The notes beneath the pieces are model-generated. The model was not told the DNA's origin, searched no databases, and worked only from the letters and a program-made list of their open reading frames with translations. DNA of 64,000 bases from contig JBBCIS010000008.1 of the NCBI GenBank assembly GCA_037189845.1, positions 558,001-622,000 of the forward strand, given 5' to 3'. The position numbers and the translations under genes were made by a program. Origin of the DNA: JAMLHH01 sp037189845 (GTDB lineage Bacteria; Bacteroidota; Bacteroidia; Chitinophagales; JADIYW01). Positions 17,163 through 24,884 of this stretch are shown piece after piece; positions within the stretch are counted from its first letter, which is position 1, and every line of letters starts with the position of its first letter.

Positions 17163-18125
17163 ATGGCTGAAAAGAAAAATAAAGATGATATCAGTATAAA
17201 CCTAAACTGTTATGTAATTTCATTTCGTGAAAAGAATAAAAAAGATGCATTTGTTACTCTTGACAAAGTTTTTGGGAGCAAAACATTCAAAGAAATTATT
17301 CAAGACTTCATAACTGATGTTGATACAACTTCTTGCTTTGTAAATGAAGATAAAACAAGGGTTTTCTATATTGACTCTATCATTTCATTAACAGAAAACT
17401 CATTTTCGTCAATAATAAAAAAAGGATATAGTGGACACGAAACTTATGTAGATGAGCTAAGCGGAAATAAAGTAAGTACTACGAATACAATAACTAAGGA
17501 TAAATTTAATTCCTCCCCATTTTATCTTCTTTTGAATAAACCTGAAAAGAATAATCATAAGTTACTATTCTTTGCCCAAAGCTATAAGCAATTTGGCTAT
17601 AAGGAAATATTCGAAGAAGCTTTCAAAAAATTCATTAAAGACAGGTATGTTGAAAATATTATTTGTGAAATATCTACCCTTTCTGTTGCAAGTCTATTTG
17701 AAAGGTATATCAGAGATGGAAATATCCGGAGACTTCGATTTAGGAAGAATATTCTTCCTAAAAACTTTGAAAATGTTTTAGGCGAACAGGATATAAAGGA
17801 TAATAAATTATACGAAGCTGAACTGTGTATTACTGCAAAAAAACAAGGCTTTTTGGGTATAAAAGAAGATATAAAATTTAACGATAGTAATTTCGCTGAA
17901 ATATTTCAATTTGAAGATTTTGAATATGATGAAGCATATGCAGATATATCAATAGGTAACAGAAGAAGAACCCTAAATATTTCGAGACCGACGACTTTTA
18001 GTGCATCGTTTGATGTTACAGAAAAATCTTGCATTAATATGTCCACAAATCACCCTGATTTTTCTAAATTGAATGATGAAGCAATCAATATTTTAAAAGA
18101 AGAGGTATTACCAACCTTTAAATGA
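17163..18125 (+). CDS. RexA-like soluble protein of a putative two-gene defence system
   Basis: The 320-residue protein has no signal peptide or TM segment. From memory of phage lambda RexA (279 residues), I see a matching order of blocks. An N-terminal FREKNKK/YVISF strand comes first, then a central segment ending in a hydrophobic strand and FKKFI helix (about 118-158). The closest local likeness is NVLGEQDIKDNKLYEAEL (204-221) against a RexA region reading VLGATDIEGELFDSLD. Overall identity is low and no search was run. The following gene overlaps by 4 bp and encodes a 4-TM protein, as rexB does. RexA senses phage infection and activates the RexB channel. Kiwa (KwaB/KwaA) is an alternative comparison. 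Confidence 0.45.
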   Translation: MAEKKNKDDISINLNCYVISFREKNKKDAFVTLDKVFGSKTFKEIIQDFITDVDTTSCFVNEDKTRVFYIDSIISLTENSFSSIIKKGYSGHETYVDELSGNKVSTTNTITKDKFNSSPFYLLLNKPEKNNHKLLFFAQSYKQFGYKEIFEEAFKKFIKDRYVENIICEISTLSVASLFERYIRDGNIRRLRFRKNILPKNFENVLGEQDIKDNKLYEAELCITAKKQGFLGIKEDIKFNDSNFAEIFQFEDFEYDEAYADISIGNRRRTLNISRPTTFSASFDVTEKSCINMSTNHPDFSKLNDEAINILKEEVLPTFK

Positions 18126-18724
18126 TGAAAAATTTCTTAGATAGGATAAATGTGTGGAGAATCTTTACTGAGCATAAAGATACCTTATATGATTATGCTA
18201 AGTTCAAGAAAGAAAATGTAAAGGTCATTCCTTTTTCAGATAAACTAACATTCTTTTATTTGCCACTCTTTTTTTCAGTATTCCTCGTTTTACTACTAGA
18301 GTTACATATAAATTCAGAATACTTAAACGTAATTATTACTTCTCTTTCCATTTTTGTTGGTCTTCTTTTTAGTTTATTGACATTAGTCTTTGACTTACTC
18401 AGAAAAGAGAAAACTTTGGTAGTTACCAATGACGCAACGGAAGATATCAAAAACAAATACCAATTACTTAAAGAGCTATTTATAAATATATCTTTTGCAA
18501 TTTCATTGTCAATATTGACAATATTAATAACACTTTCAACTCAACTAAAATCTGATATTATTTCTAGATGGTTTTTAAACTTTAAGTACTATGATTTAAT
18601 TAATAAATTATATTTTATATTAACAAATATTGCTGCTATTTTTTTTATTACAGTATTTGCAATGACATTATTAATGATATTAAAAAGATTTTTTATAATT
18701 TTTGAGAATGAAGTAATCAAATAA
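18122..18724 (+). CDS. Four-TM membrane protein, RexB-like candidate effector
   Basis: The 200-residue protein overlaps the previous gene as ATGA. It has four hydrophobic helices: about residues 41-58, 67-88, 115-135 and 160-182. A basic loop follows helix 2 (FDLLRKEK) and a short charged tail follows helix 4. Phage lambda RexB (144 residues) has the same four-helix plan with a basic loop after helix 2 and acts as a depolarising ion channel. The present protein is longer because of an N-terminal cytoplasmic segment of about 40 residues. Tight coupling to a soluble partner fits a sensor/effector pair. Sequence likeness to RexB is topological rather than residue by residue. Confidence 0.5.
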   Translation: MMKNFLDRINVWRIFTEHKDTLYDYAKFKKENVKVIPFSDKLTFFYLPLFFSVFLVLLLELHINSEYLNVIITSLSIFVGLLFSLLTLVFDLLRKEKTLVVTNDATEDIKNKYQLLKELFINISFAISLSILTILITLSTQLKSDIISRWFLNFKYYDLINKLYFILTNIAAIFFITVFAMTLLMILKRFFIIFENEVIK

Positions 18725-18825
18725 CATATATTGCAATACAAAAATAACATTTTAAATACAATTATATACAAAGAATTTTATACATACTGATATTGGTGGC
18801 AATATCTGAATACATCTTAAAAGAA

Positions 18826-19065
18826 ATGACAAAAAGAATAAACAAAAAACATTTTATCATCTTCAATAATGGAGGTGTAATATGTGCAACCACTCCAAAA
18901 GATTGGGCAAGAGCTCATCAAAACTATTTTCCTAATAAAGATTTTTCTGACTCTAACAATACACCAACTGTAAAAGAGATTGAGACCTATTTACTAGAAT
19001 TTCTTGGCTTTAAAAGGTTAAATAATAACGAAATGGTTATTTGCTACGATTTTAATGCAATTTAA
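18826..19065 (+). CDS. Small hypothetical protein
   Basis: ATG 18826 gives 79 residues (MTKRINKKHFIIFNN...). A TTG at 18793 would add 11. It is soluble, with no family signature that I recognise. The segment ICATTPKDWARAHQNYF is the most distinctive. Its last 11 bases overlap an ATG of the next gene, so the two are probably co-translated. It is located about 100 bp after the RexB-like gene in the same AT-rich block and could be part of the same unit. Confidence 0.55.
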   Translation: MTKRINKKHFIIFNNGGVICATTPKDWARAHQNYFPNKDFSDSNNTPTVKEIETYLLEFLGFKRLNNNEMVICYDFNAI

Positions 19066-19078
19066 ATTAATCAAGTCA

Positions 19079-19537
19079 ATGAGTGCAAAAAAAATACCAT
19101 ATTGGAACCTATTGCTTAGACACTTTGAAAAGAATGGATATATCCAAAATGGATTAACTCTTCCGTTTTTGATTGGGGCATTGAAAGTAATAAAATCAGA
19201 TAGTAGCCTATGGACAATTGAAGAGATAGCAGAGTCACTCAACAGTAACGGGTGCACAATTTTAAAATGTTCAAATATCGGAGAATTCGTAATCGGCTCA
19301 TTAGACAATGAAACTCTTAAATACGAACATCTTTATCATTGCCTAGATGATAAAATAATTGTAACTGATTCATCCCTTGACCATATTAAGAATATTGCTG
19401 AGCTCAAAAAGCTATTTATAGAACTATACCAATCAAGAATTAGCAATTGTGAGTATTCTAAAAACAATGGGGCTTGGACTTCTTTTACACCGACAGAAGT
19501 GACGAGGATAAAAGAAATAGAATTTTTGAAGAAATAA
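19079..19537 (+). CDS. Hypothetical protein, probably paired with the preceding small gene
   Basis: ATG 19079 gives 152 residues; ATG 19055 in the same frame would add 8 and overlap the previous gene by 11 bp. The protein is soluble and mixed alpha/beta. The region around LWTIEEIAESLNSNGCTILKC looks like a helix-turn-helix-sized unit, but I cannot call it DNA-binding with confidence. No known family is recognised. Codon use is AT-rich like its neighbours. Confidence 0.55.
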   Translation: MSAKKIPYWNLLLRHFEKNGYIQNGLTLPFLIGALKVIKSDSSLWTIEEIAESLNSNGCTILKCSNIGEFVIGSLDNETLKYEHLYHCLDDKIIVTDSSLDHIKNIAELKKLFIELYQSRISNCEYSKNNGAWTSFTPTEVTRIKEIEFLKK

Positions 19538-19624
19538 TTTTTGAGAAATTAGATGGTCACCCAAAAAATCGGGCGATTCTTTTGGTATTTTTCTATAAAA
19601 GAAAAGTATAAGAAACAAAAGAGA

Positions 19625-19639
19625 CGAGCGTGACGCTCG
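19625..19639. repeat. Short perfect hairpin repeat (CGAGCG-TGA-CGCTCG)
   Basis: A perfect 6-bp stem with a 3-base loop stands out as GC-rich in AT-rich DNA. It lacks a following T tract, so it reads as a palindromic repeat unit rather than a terminator. Confidence 0.45.
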
Positions 19640-19732
19640 CACTAACTGAGGAAATATTTATGTAAATTAGTCATATATAAATAAGTTCATTCTATTTTGT
19701 ATAGGGAGCTAATAACATTTACAGACTAAACT

Positions 19733-20668
19733 ATGAGATATGTTCCGAATTTAATTCCAGATAATTCAAAGGTTTTACCAGACTATTTCAAGGGTGATAT
19801 AAACAAAGCGACAACCAAAAATTCTATTTGGGACATCGTATTTTGGGTTTTAGGTATTTCCTTTTTCATTGGTGCATTGGCTTGGCTCAATCACCCATTG
19901 CTAAGTTTACTTTTTGCCTTACTTGGCTTTGTCCTTATCCCAGCTGGTCATAGGTTTTTAGAACAAAAGTTTCGCTTTCGTTTAACACCCAAAATTAAAG
20001 TTGCTGTCACCTCTGTTTTGTTTGTAAGTTCACTTCCACTATCAAGTCACTATTCGGACATTGACAAGCAAAATGCCTATCAGCAAAAATTGCTTGATGA
20101 AAAAATTGCAGCAGAAAAAGTAATTGCCGACCAAAAAGAACAACAACGGAAAGACAGCTTGAATTTTTACATTCAAAAGAGCCATCAGTTAAGTCAAAAT
20201 CAGAAAATTGATGAAGCAAGCAAGCAACTTCAGTATGCATTAGGTTTTGCCAGTACTCAATCAGATAAAAATCAAATTGAAAAAGAAAGAGCTGCAATTG
20301 TATCAATCAAAACCATTAACCTGGTAAAATCAGGAAAATATAAAGCTACATTACCAGAAATCAACAATCTACTCCTATCAGACCCGACAAACTCAGAACT
20401 TTTATATAACAGGGCTGTTTGCTACAGTAAAACAGGAAAAATCCAAGATGCAGTCACTGACTTAAAGACTTTAGCTCGGGCGGGGAATACAGAAGCCGCA
20501 AAATTACACGATAAAATAAATCCAACAAAAAAACGTGTTTCTTACTATGTAACCCGTTGTTGTGATGGTTCAACATCAAATGCAAAAGGTCGTGGTGCTT
20601 GTTCGCATCATGGAGGCGTTTGTGATTGGAACGAACCTGTTTATCAAGAATACAGAAAATATGAATAA
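19733..20668 (+). CDS. Membrane-anchored protein with TPR-like region and cysteine/histidine C-terminal motif
   Basis: The 311-residue protein has two hydrophobic helices at about 31-70, a coiled-coil stretch at about 110-150 (KIAAEKVIADQKEQQRK), then TPR-like helices at about 155-262 (ELLYNRAVCYSKTGKIQDA). The last 40 residues hold CCDGSTSNAKGRGACSHHGG, resembling the short DUF3761 type of domain (GxCSxHGGV). No catalytic function is evident. It precedes the TerB/PH-like gene by 3 bp, so the two are surely one operon. Confidence 0.65.
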   Translation: MRYVPNLIPDNSKVLPDYFKGDINKATTKNSIWDIVFWVLGISFFIGALAWLNHPLLSLLFALLGFVLIPAGHRFLEQKFRFRLTPKIKVAVTSVLFVSSLPLSSHYSDIDKQNAYQQKLLDEKIAAEKVIADQKEQQRKDSLNFYIQKSHQLSQNQKIDEASKQLQYALGFASTQSDKNQIEKERAAIVSIKTINLVKSGKYKATLPEINNLLLSDPTNSELLYNRAVCYSKTGKIQDAVTDLKTLARAGNTEAAKLHDKINPTKKRVSYYVTRCCDGSTSNAKGRGACSHHGGVCDWNEPVYQEYRKYE

Positions 20669-20671
20669 TCA

Positions 20672-21760
20672 ATGAACGGTAATTTATATCAAATCAGACC
20701 TTTATTTGAAACAAGTTTTCTTCAAAGGTTATTCAAACAATCTCCACAAGAAAATGCTGTTGTTGAATTAAACAACTTGCTTGCAACAAAAGAAATTTCA
20801 AGCATTTCCAAAATAGAGATTTCTGAAATTGAAGACAGGTACAAGTTGAGTTTAAACAAAGAGTTCAAACTTAATCTTGAAGAATTTTACGCTGTTTATC
20901 TTAACTATTGTCTTGCTGATAAAATTCTGAGCGAGCAAGAATTGTCGGAACTCAATCACTTGAAGTATATTTTAGAATTAGAGGACAAAACGATTAACAA
21001 GCTACACGCTAAAATTGGAGAAAATATTTACAAAAAGTCTTTTCAGGAAGCTGTTGCAGACGGGCGGCTTACAAAAGATGAAAAGGAATTTTTAAACAAA
21101 CTTGAGAATACCTTACGTTTACCCAAAGAACTTGCTGACAAAATTTCTTCAGAAACACGAATTGAATACATTGAAAATTATGTTGCACAAATCGTGGCTG
21201 ACCAAAGACTTTCGCCAGTAGAAGAACAGGAATTGAAAGCAATTGCAAACAGCTTAAATGTAAATATTCAGCTCAACGACCAAACCAAAGAACAACTACG
21301 AAAATTAAAATTGTACTGGGCTTTGGAAAACCTGGATTTACCAATTATCCAGCCGGATATTGCCATTCAAAAATCAGAAGTTTTACACTTTAAAATTGCA
21401 AATGTAAATTGGTATGAACTGAGAAGTGTAAGACAGAGAGTAACTTATAGTGGGTATTCAACAAGTTTCAAAGTTGCAAAAGGTTTCTATTTGCGTTCAG
21501 GCAGTTACAGACCACAAAGTTATAGCGTGGACACAATGAAACTAATTGACACCGGAACAATTTATTTGACAAACAAGCGTATCATCTTCACAGGAAACAA
21601 AAAGAACTCAAACATTCGCATTGACAAAATATTGAACTTCACACCTTATACAGACGGAGTTGAAATTGGAAAAGAAACAGGTAAAAGTCCAACATTGCAA
21701 ATGAAAAAAAATGCTGATATTTTCTGCATGATACTTGAACGATTACTCAATGAAAGATAA
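20672..21760 (+). CDS. TerB-like repeat protein with C-terminal PH/GRAM-like domain
   Basis: The 362-residue soluble protein contains two or three helical units that look like TerB/DjlA-type domains: EFYAVYLNYCLADKILSEQE (83-102), EAVADGRLTKDEKEF, and QIVADQRLSPVEEQEL. Each has the acidic D-x-x-L-x-x-x-E pattern of that fold. The C-terminal 100 residues contain GTIYLTNKRIIFTGN, a hallmark of bacterial PH/GRAM-like domains. TerB-fold proteins occur in stress and phage-response clusters and PH-like domains bind membranes or proteins, but the combined role is unknown. It is coupled to the preceding membrane protein. Confidence 0.7.
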   Translation: MNGNLYQIRPLFETSFLQRLFKQSPQENAVVELNNLLATKEISSISKIEISEIEDRYKLSLNKEFKLNLEEFYAVYLNYCLADKILSEQELSELNHLKYILELEDKTINKLHAKIGENIYKKSFQEAVADGRLTKDEKEFLNKLENTLRLPKELADKISSETRIEYIENYVAQIVADQRLSPVEEQELKAIANSLNVNIQLNDQTKEQLRKLKLYWALENLDLPIIQPDIAIQKSEVLHFKIANVNWYELRSVRQRVTYSGYSTSFKVAKGFYLRSGSYRPQSYSVDTMKLIDTGTIYLTNKRIIFTGNKKNSNIRIDKILNFTPYTDGVEIGKETGKSPTLQMKKNADIFCMILERLLNER

Positions 21761-21898
21761 AAGTTAGCCACACCCATGCGACTGTTACACTATTTCTGCT
21801 GATTTCCGAAATTTCAATTTTTCCTTAAAAAATGAGTACTTATTTTCGATTGATATAATCACCAAATCTTCAATAAGCAACAATAATTCCATTAAAAT

Positions 21899-22510
21899 AT
21901 GATAGTACCCTCAATGACAGCTCAGGAGATTCACAAGGAAGTGATGGAAGACATTAAAACCCTTGGAAATAAAGTTGACAGATGCCGTGATGACTTCAGA
22001 AAAACAGTTCTGAGAAGTAGCCGTTATCCTGTATCAAAATCTTACGACTGTAAGACACAGGAAAAGAAAAATCTATTTATTGTTGAATTGATTGCTCCCA
22101 AAAGGAGTTTCTATGATAAACCCATTTTGAGCATACATGGTATTTATTCCCGACCCGAAGGAAAATACGCTGTTGCTCCCAGCATAGACAAAAATCTCAT
22201 TTCCATCTATCCACCACATTTTTTCAAGAGATATAGAGAACGTATTGTAAAAGACACATCCCTTTCAAATGAAGAAATCATCAGACGATATTTTAAAAAT
22301 GATTGGGGTTTTATGATTGCCGTTGTTGACAAGCATTTTGAATCTGTTTATCATTGCTTTGAGAATGACAATGACAATGTAAATGAAAGTGTTGATTTTG
22401 TTGCAGCAACCTCTCAAGGTTATTGTTTCGGAACAAAGCAAGGATATAACGTTTATGATGAAGTCAAACCAAATAAGCGTAACAAAAACAAAAAGCAGCT
22501 GTTAGTATAA
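21899..22510 (+). CDS. Hypothetical protein
   Basis: The 203-residue protein has no signal peptide or TM segment. The most distinctive part is HFFKRYRERIVKD with EEIIRRYFKNDWGF at about 107-140. The C-terminus is lysine-rich (KPNKRNKNKKQ). No family was recognised. It lies 138 bp after the TerB/PH-like gene and may be the end of the accessory block. The fold looks mixed alpha/beta. Confidence 0.6.
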   Translation: MIVPSMTAQEIHKEVMEDIKTLGNKVDRCRDDFRKTVLRSSRYPVSKSYDCKTQEKKNLFIVELIAPKRSFYDKPILSIHGIYSRPEGKYAVAPSIDKNLISIYPPHFFKRYRERIVKDTSLSNEEIIRRYFKNDWGFMIAVVDKHFESVYHCFENDNDNVNESVDFVAATSQGYCFGTKQGYNVYDEVKPNKRNKNKKQLLV

Positions 22511-22528
22511 GAATTAGATTAGTCCATT

Positions 22529-22690
22529 ATGGAGCCAGAAGAATGCGAGTATTTGCCGCCCCCAATTATTGAAATTTATTCCGAACGCTTTCAGAAGTCC
22601 TATCAATATACCCAGATAACAAAAAGTTCAATACATAAGGAAATCATATTTAAAACTGTAAAAATCAAAATCATTTCCGTAAAAACTTAA
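22529..22690 (+). CDS. Possible 53-residue small protein
   Basis: ATG 22529 opens a frame to TAA 22688-22690, 18 bp after the previous gene on the same strand. The product begins MEPEECEYLPPPIIEIYSER and is otherwise lysine- and isoleucine-rich. It has no recognisable domain. The close spacing supports a real gene, but a chance frame cannot be excluded. Confidence 0.35.
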   Translation: MEPEECEYLPPPIIEIYSERFQKSYQYTQITKSSIHKEIIFKTVKIKIISVKT

Positions 22691-22741
22691 AGTCTGTAAT
22701 TCGCTTAATTTTTAGATTTGTGGTTTACTAAGTGAAAAGTA

Positions 22742-23605
22742 TTGAAGAAAAAGTACGACATAAAGGAATTTCTGAATTATACGAATATCAGCGGTTATAA
22801 GAACAATCATATCCATTTGGTGGAATACCACAAGCAAAAGGATATGAGAAGAAAATCTACACCTATTGAACTGGATTTCTATCTTCTGGCCATTAAACTG
22901 AACTTTGATAAGGACAAAGATTTTGGTCAGACCACATTCGACCGGGCAGATGCCTTTGTGTATCTCGACCAGCCGGGAGATTTCCTGCAATGGGATATAG
23001 AGCACCAGGTTTCGGGCTATCATATTTTGATTGATGCAGGGCTGTTCCGGAAAATAGCCAAAGAATATAGCTTTACGTATTATGGTAATCACGAAGCTCT
23101 TTTTATCACCAAAGAAGAGGAACAAATCATTACTGACCTTTTCAGAAAAGCTCTCAGTGAATTTGAAAGCAATGAACATTTCTCAAAAGACATTGTCATT
23201 CATTATGCCTCCCTTATCCTGTCTTATATTCAAAAGTTTTACAGCAGGCAATTTGATACGAGAGAAGAGCTGTACAATACTACTGTAGCTGATTTTTACA
23301 AGAATCTTGAAGCATATTATGACGATGAGCTGAACACACAAAAGATGCCGCATGTTGCATACTTTTCAGACAAGGCTAATTTGTCATCCAATTATTTTGG
23401 CGACCTCATCAAGCATTATACAGGTCGCTCTCCACAGGAACATATCCATCAATTACTGATACAGATTGCCAAAAACAAATTAAGAACAACCTCCCTGAGC
23501 ATAAGCGAAATTGCCTTTAGCCTGGGATTTGAATACCCTTCCTACTTTGCCACATTCTTCAAAAAAGAAACAGGAATTTCTCCCAGCGTTTTCAGAAATC
23601 AGTAA
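22742..23605 (+). CDS. AraC-family transcriptional regulator
   Basis: The 287-residue protein has a non-conserved N-terminal sensing half and a C-terminal double helix-turn-helix of about 100 residues. Its second helix pair reads LSISEIAFSLGFEYPSYFATFFK, ending GISPSVFRNQ, which is diagnostic of AraC proteins. The only start near the expected position is TTG 22742, since an in-frame stop lies at 22733 and the next ATG removes about 34 residues. It sits 90 bp before a hydrolase gene that has its own promoter-like element, which makes that hydrolase the likely target. Confidence 0.88.
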   Translation: MKKKYDIKEFLNYTNISGYKNNHIHLVEYHKQKDMRRKSTPIELDFYLLAIKLNFDKDKDFGQTTFDRADAFVYLDQPGDFLQWDIEHQVSGYHILIDAGLFRKIAKEYSFTYYGNHEALFITKEEEQIITDLFRKALSEFESNEHFSKDIVIHYASLILSYIQKFYSRQFDTREELYNTTVADFYKNLEAYYDDELNTQKMPHVAYFSDKANLSSNYFGDLIKHYTGRSPQEHIHQLLIQIAKNKLRTTSLSISEIAFSLGFEYPSYFATFFKKETGISPSVFRNQ

Positions 23606-23622
23606 ATAGTTAAAGTCTTCCC

Positions 23623-23665
23623 GTAATTACTTTAAGCAGGCAGCCTTAAGGCCGGAATATCTTTG
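23623..23665 (+). promoter_or_regulatory. Promoter with palindromes before the hydrolase gene
   Basis: TATCTTTG at 23658-23665 is a full Bacteroidota -7 box. No good -33 TTTG lies at the expected distance, as expected for an activator-dependent promoter. Two perfect palindromes lie where a regulator would bind, GTAATTAC at 23623-23630 and GCCTTAAGGC at 23643-23652. Confidence 0.5.
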
Positions 23666-23695
23666 TAGTGTTCAATAATTTTAAATACTATCATT

Positions 23696-24616
23696 ATGTC
23701 AACGCAAAAAGTAAATTTCAAAAACAGCAACAACGGTAATATCACTATGGCCGGTATTATCTTTCTGCCGGAAGGATTCACTGAATCCAACAAATATCCT
23801 GCAATCGTGGTGACACACCCCGGCGGAGGCGTGAAAGAGCAGACAGCAAGCACTTATGCGGCTAAATTTGCCGAAGCAGGATTTATAGCCATTGCCTACG
23901 ATGCGTCTTACCAGGGCGAAACCACAGGCGAACCACGTCTGATAGAAAATCCATATATCCGTGTGGAAGATATCAGCGCGGTAATAGATTATCTCAGCGC
24001 ATTGCCTTATGTCGATGAGAACAGAATCGGAGCAGCAGGTATCTGTGCAGGTGGAGGCTACTCTGTCAATGCCGCTATCAATGACCACCGCATCAAAGCT
24101 GTAGGAGGTATCAGCACTGTAAATATCGGAGCCATGTACCGCAACGGCTGGGGAAATGAAGTAAAAGATGCGGATGCGATGCCATTATTGCTAATGGGAG
24201 CTGATGCCCGTGCCAAAGAAGCACAGGGAACTGACGGAGGCAGGCTTCCCTTCGCTCCTGAAACCAAAGAAAGTGCGCCAAGTAAAGAAATGGAAGATGC
24301 ATGGGAATACTATCGTACACCACGTGCCATGTGTTCTACCTCTCCGGGTTATGTGCTCACCAAAAGTTTGACACAGCTGGTTACTTATGATGCTTTCAAT
24401 TATGCGGAAGCGTTTTTGACACAACCGCTGCAAATCGTTGTAGGAAGTGAGTCCGGATGTAAGTGGATGAGTGAAGATATTTACAACCGTGCGGTAAGCA
24501 CCAATAAAAACCACCACGTAGTGAACGGTGCTAATCATATGGGGCTGTATGACATACCACAATATGTGGAAGAAGCGGTCTCAGTTTTGATTCCGTTTTT
24601 TCAAAAAAATCTGTAA
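23696..24616 (+). CDS. Alpha/beta hydrolase, dienelactone-hydrolase-like with cysteine nucleophile
   Basis: The 306-residue cytoplasmic protein has the oxyanion segment THPGGGVKEQ, a nucleophile elbow GICAGGGYS (about residues 122-130) in which cysteine replaces the usual serine, and a C-terminal catalytic His in NGANHMGLYD. Cysteine at the nucleophile is typical of dienelactone hydrolases and of the related YcjY-like group. The substrate is unknown. The upstream AraC gene is likely its regulator. A strong hairpin ends the transcript. Confidence 0.85.
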   Translation: MSTQKVNFKNSNNGNITMAGIIFLPEGFTESNKYPAIVVTHPGGGVKEQTASTYAAKFAEAGFIAIAYDASYQGETTGEPRLIENPYIRVEDISAVIDYLSALPYVDENRIGAAGICAGGGYSVNAAINDHRIKAVGGISTVNIGAMYRNGWGNEVKDADAMPLLLMGADARAKEAQGTDGGRLPFAPETKESAPSKEMEDAWEYYRTPRAMCSTSPGYVLTKSLTQLVTYDAFNYAEAFLTQPLQIVVGSESGCKWMSEDIYNRAVSTNKNHHVVNGANHMGLYDIPQYVEEAVSVLIPFFQKNL

Positions 24617-24632
24617 GAAATAATTTCAGATG

Positions 24633-24667
24633 ATAAAGACAGCTTCCCAACCGGAGGCTGTCTTTAT
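24633..24667 (+). terminator. Terminator hairpin after the hydrolase gene
   Basis: ATAAAGACAGC (24633-24643) pairs perfectly with GCTGTCTTTAT (24657-24667), an 11-bp stem with a 13-base loop. The A-rich and T-rich ends would let it act in both directions. Confidence 0.75.
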
Positions 24668-24677
24668 ATAGTAGCTT

Positions 24678-24797
24678 ATGAATGAAAAAGACATTATACA
24701 TGATAGCAAGCCGCATCTGATCTTCGACAGGAGAAATAACCGTGTAACAGGTTATAATAGCATTCTCTTTCCGGACAGCTCACATGGCCTGTTTTAA
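24678..24797 (+). pseudogene. Short open frame, possible gene remnant
   Basis: ATG 24678 to TAA 24797 encodes 39 residues containing PHLIFDRRNNRVTGYNSI. This faintly recalls META/HslJ-type domains (pattern F-D-x-x-x-N-x-x-x-G-Y/F), but the typical GCN follow-up is absent. It is either a decayed fragment or a chance frame. Confidence 0.25.
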
Positions 24798-24884
24798 TCC
24801 TGAAGTGGAGATAAGATTTTGAGATATTAAAAACCGTCAAACATTATCATATTGAGGACACTACACTTACTTTAGACATAGAAA

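Noticed and set aside
17163..18724. Kiwa (KwaA/KwaB) as the primary call
   Set aside because: Sizes are similar, but gene order is reversed (membrane protein second) and the local similarity I could see was to RexA; kept only as an alternative.
19625..19639. Hairpin as a rho-independent terminator
   Set aside because: It is a perfect stem but no T tract follows on either strand.
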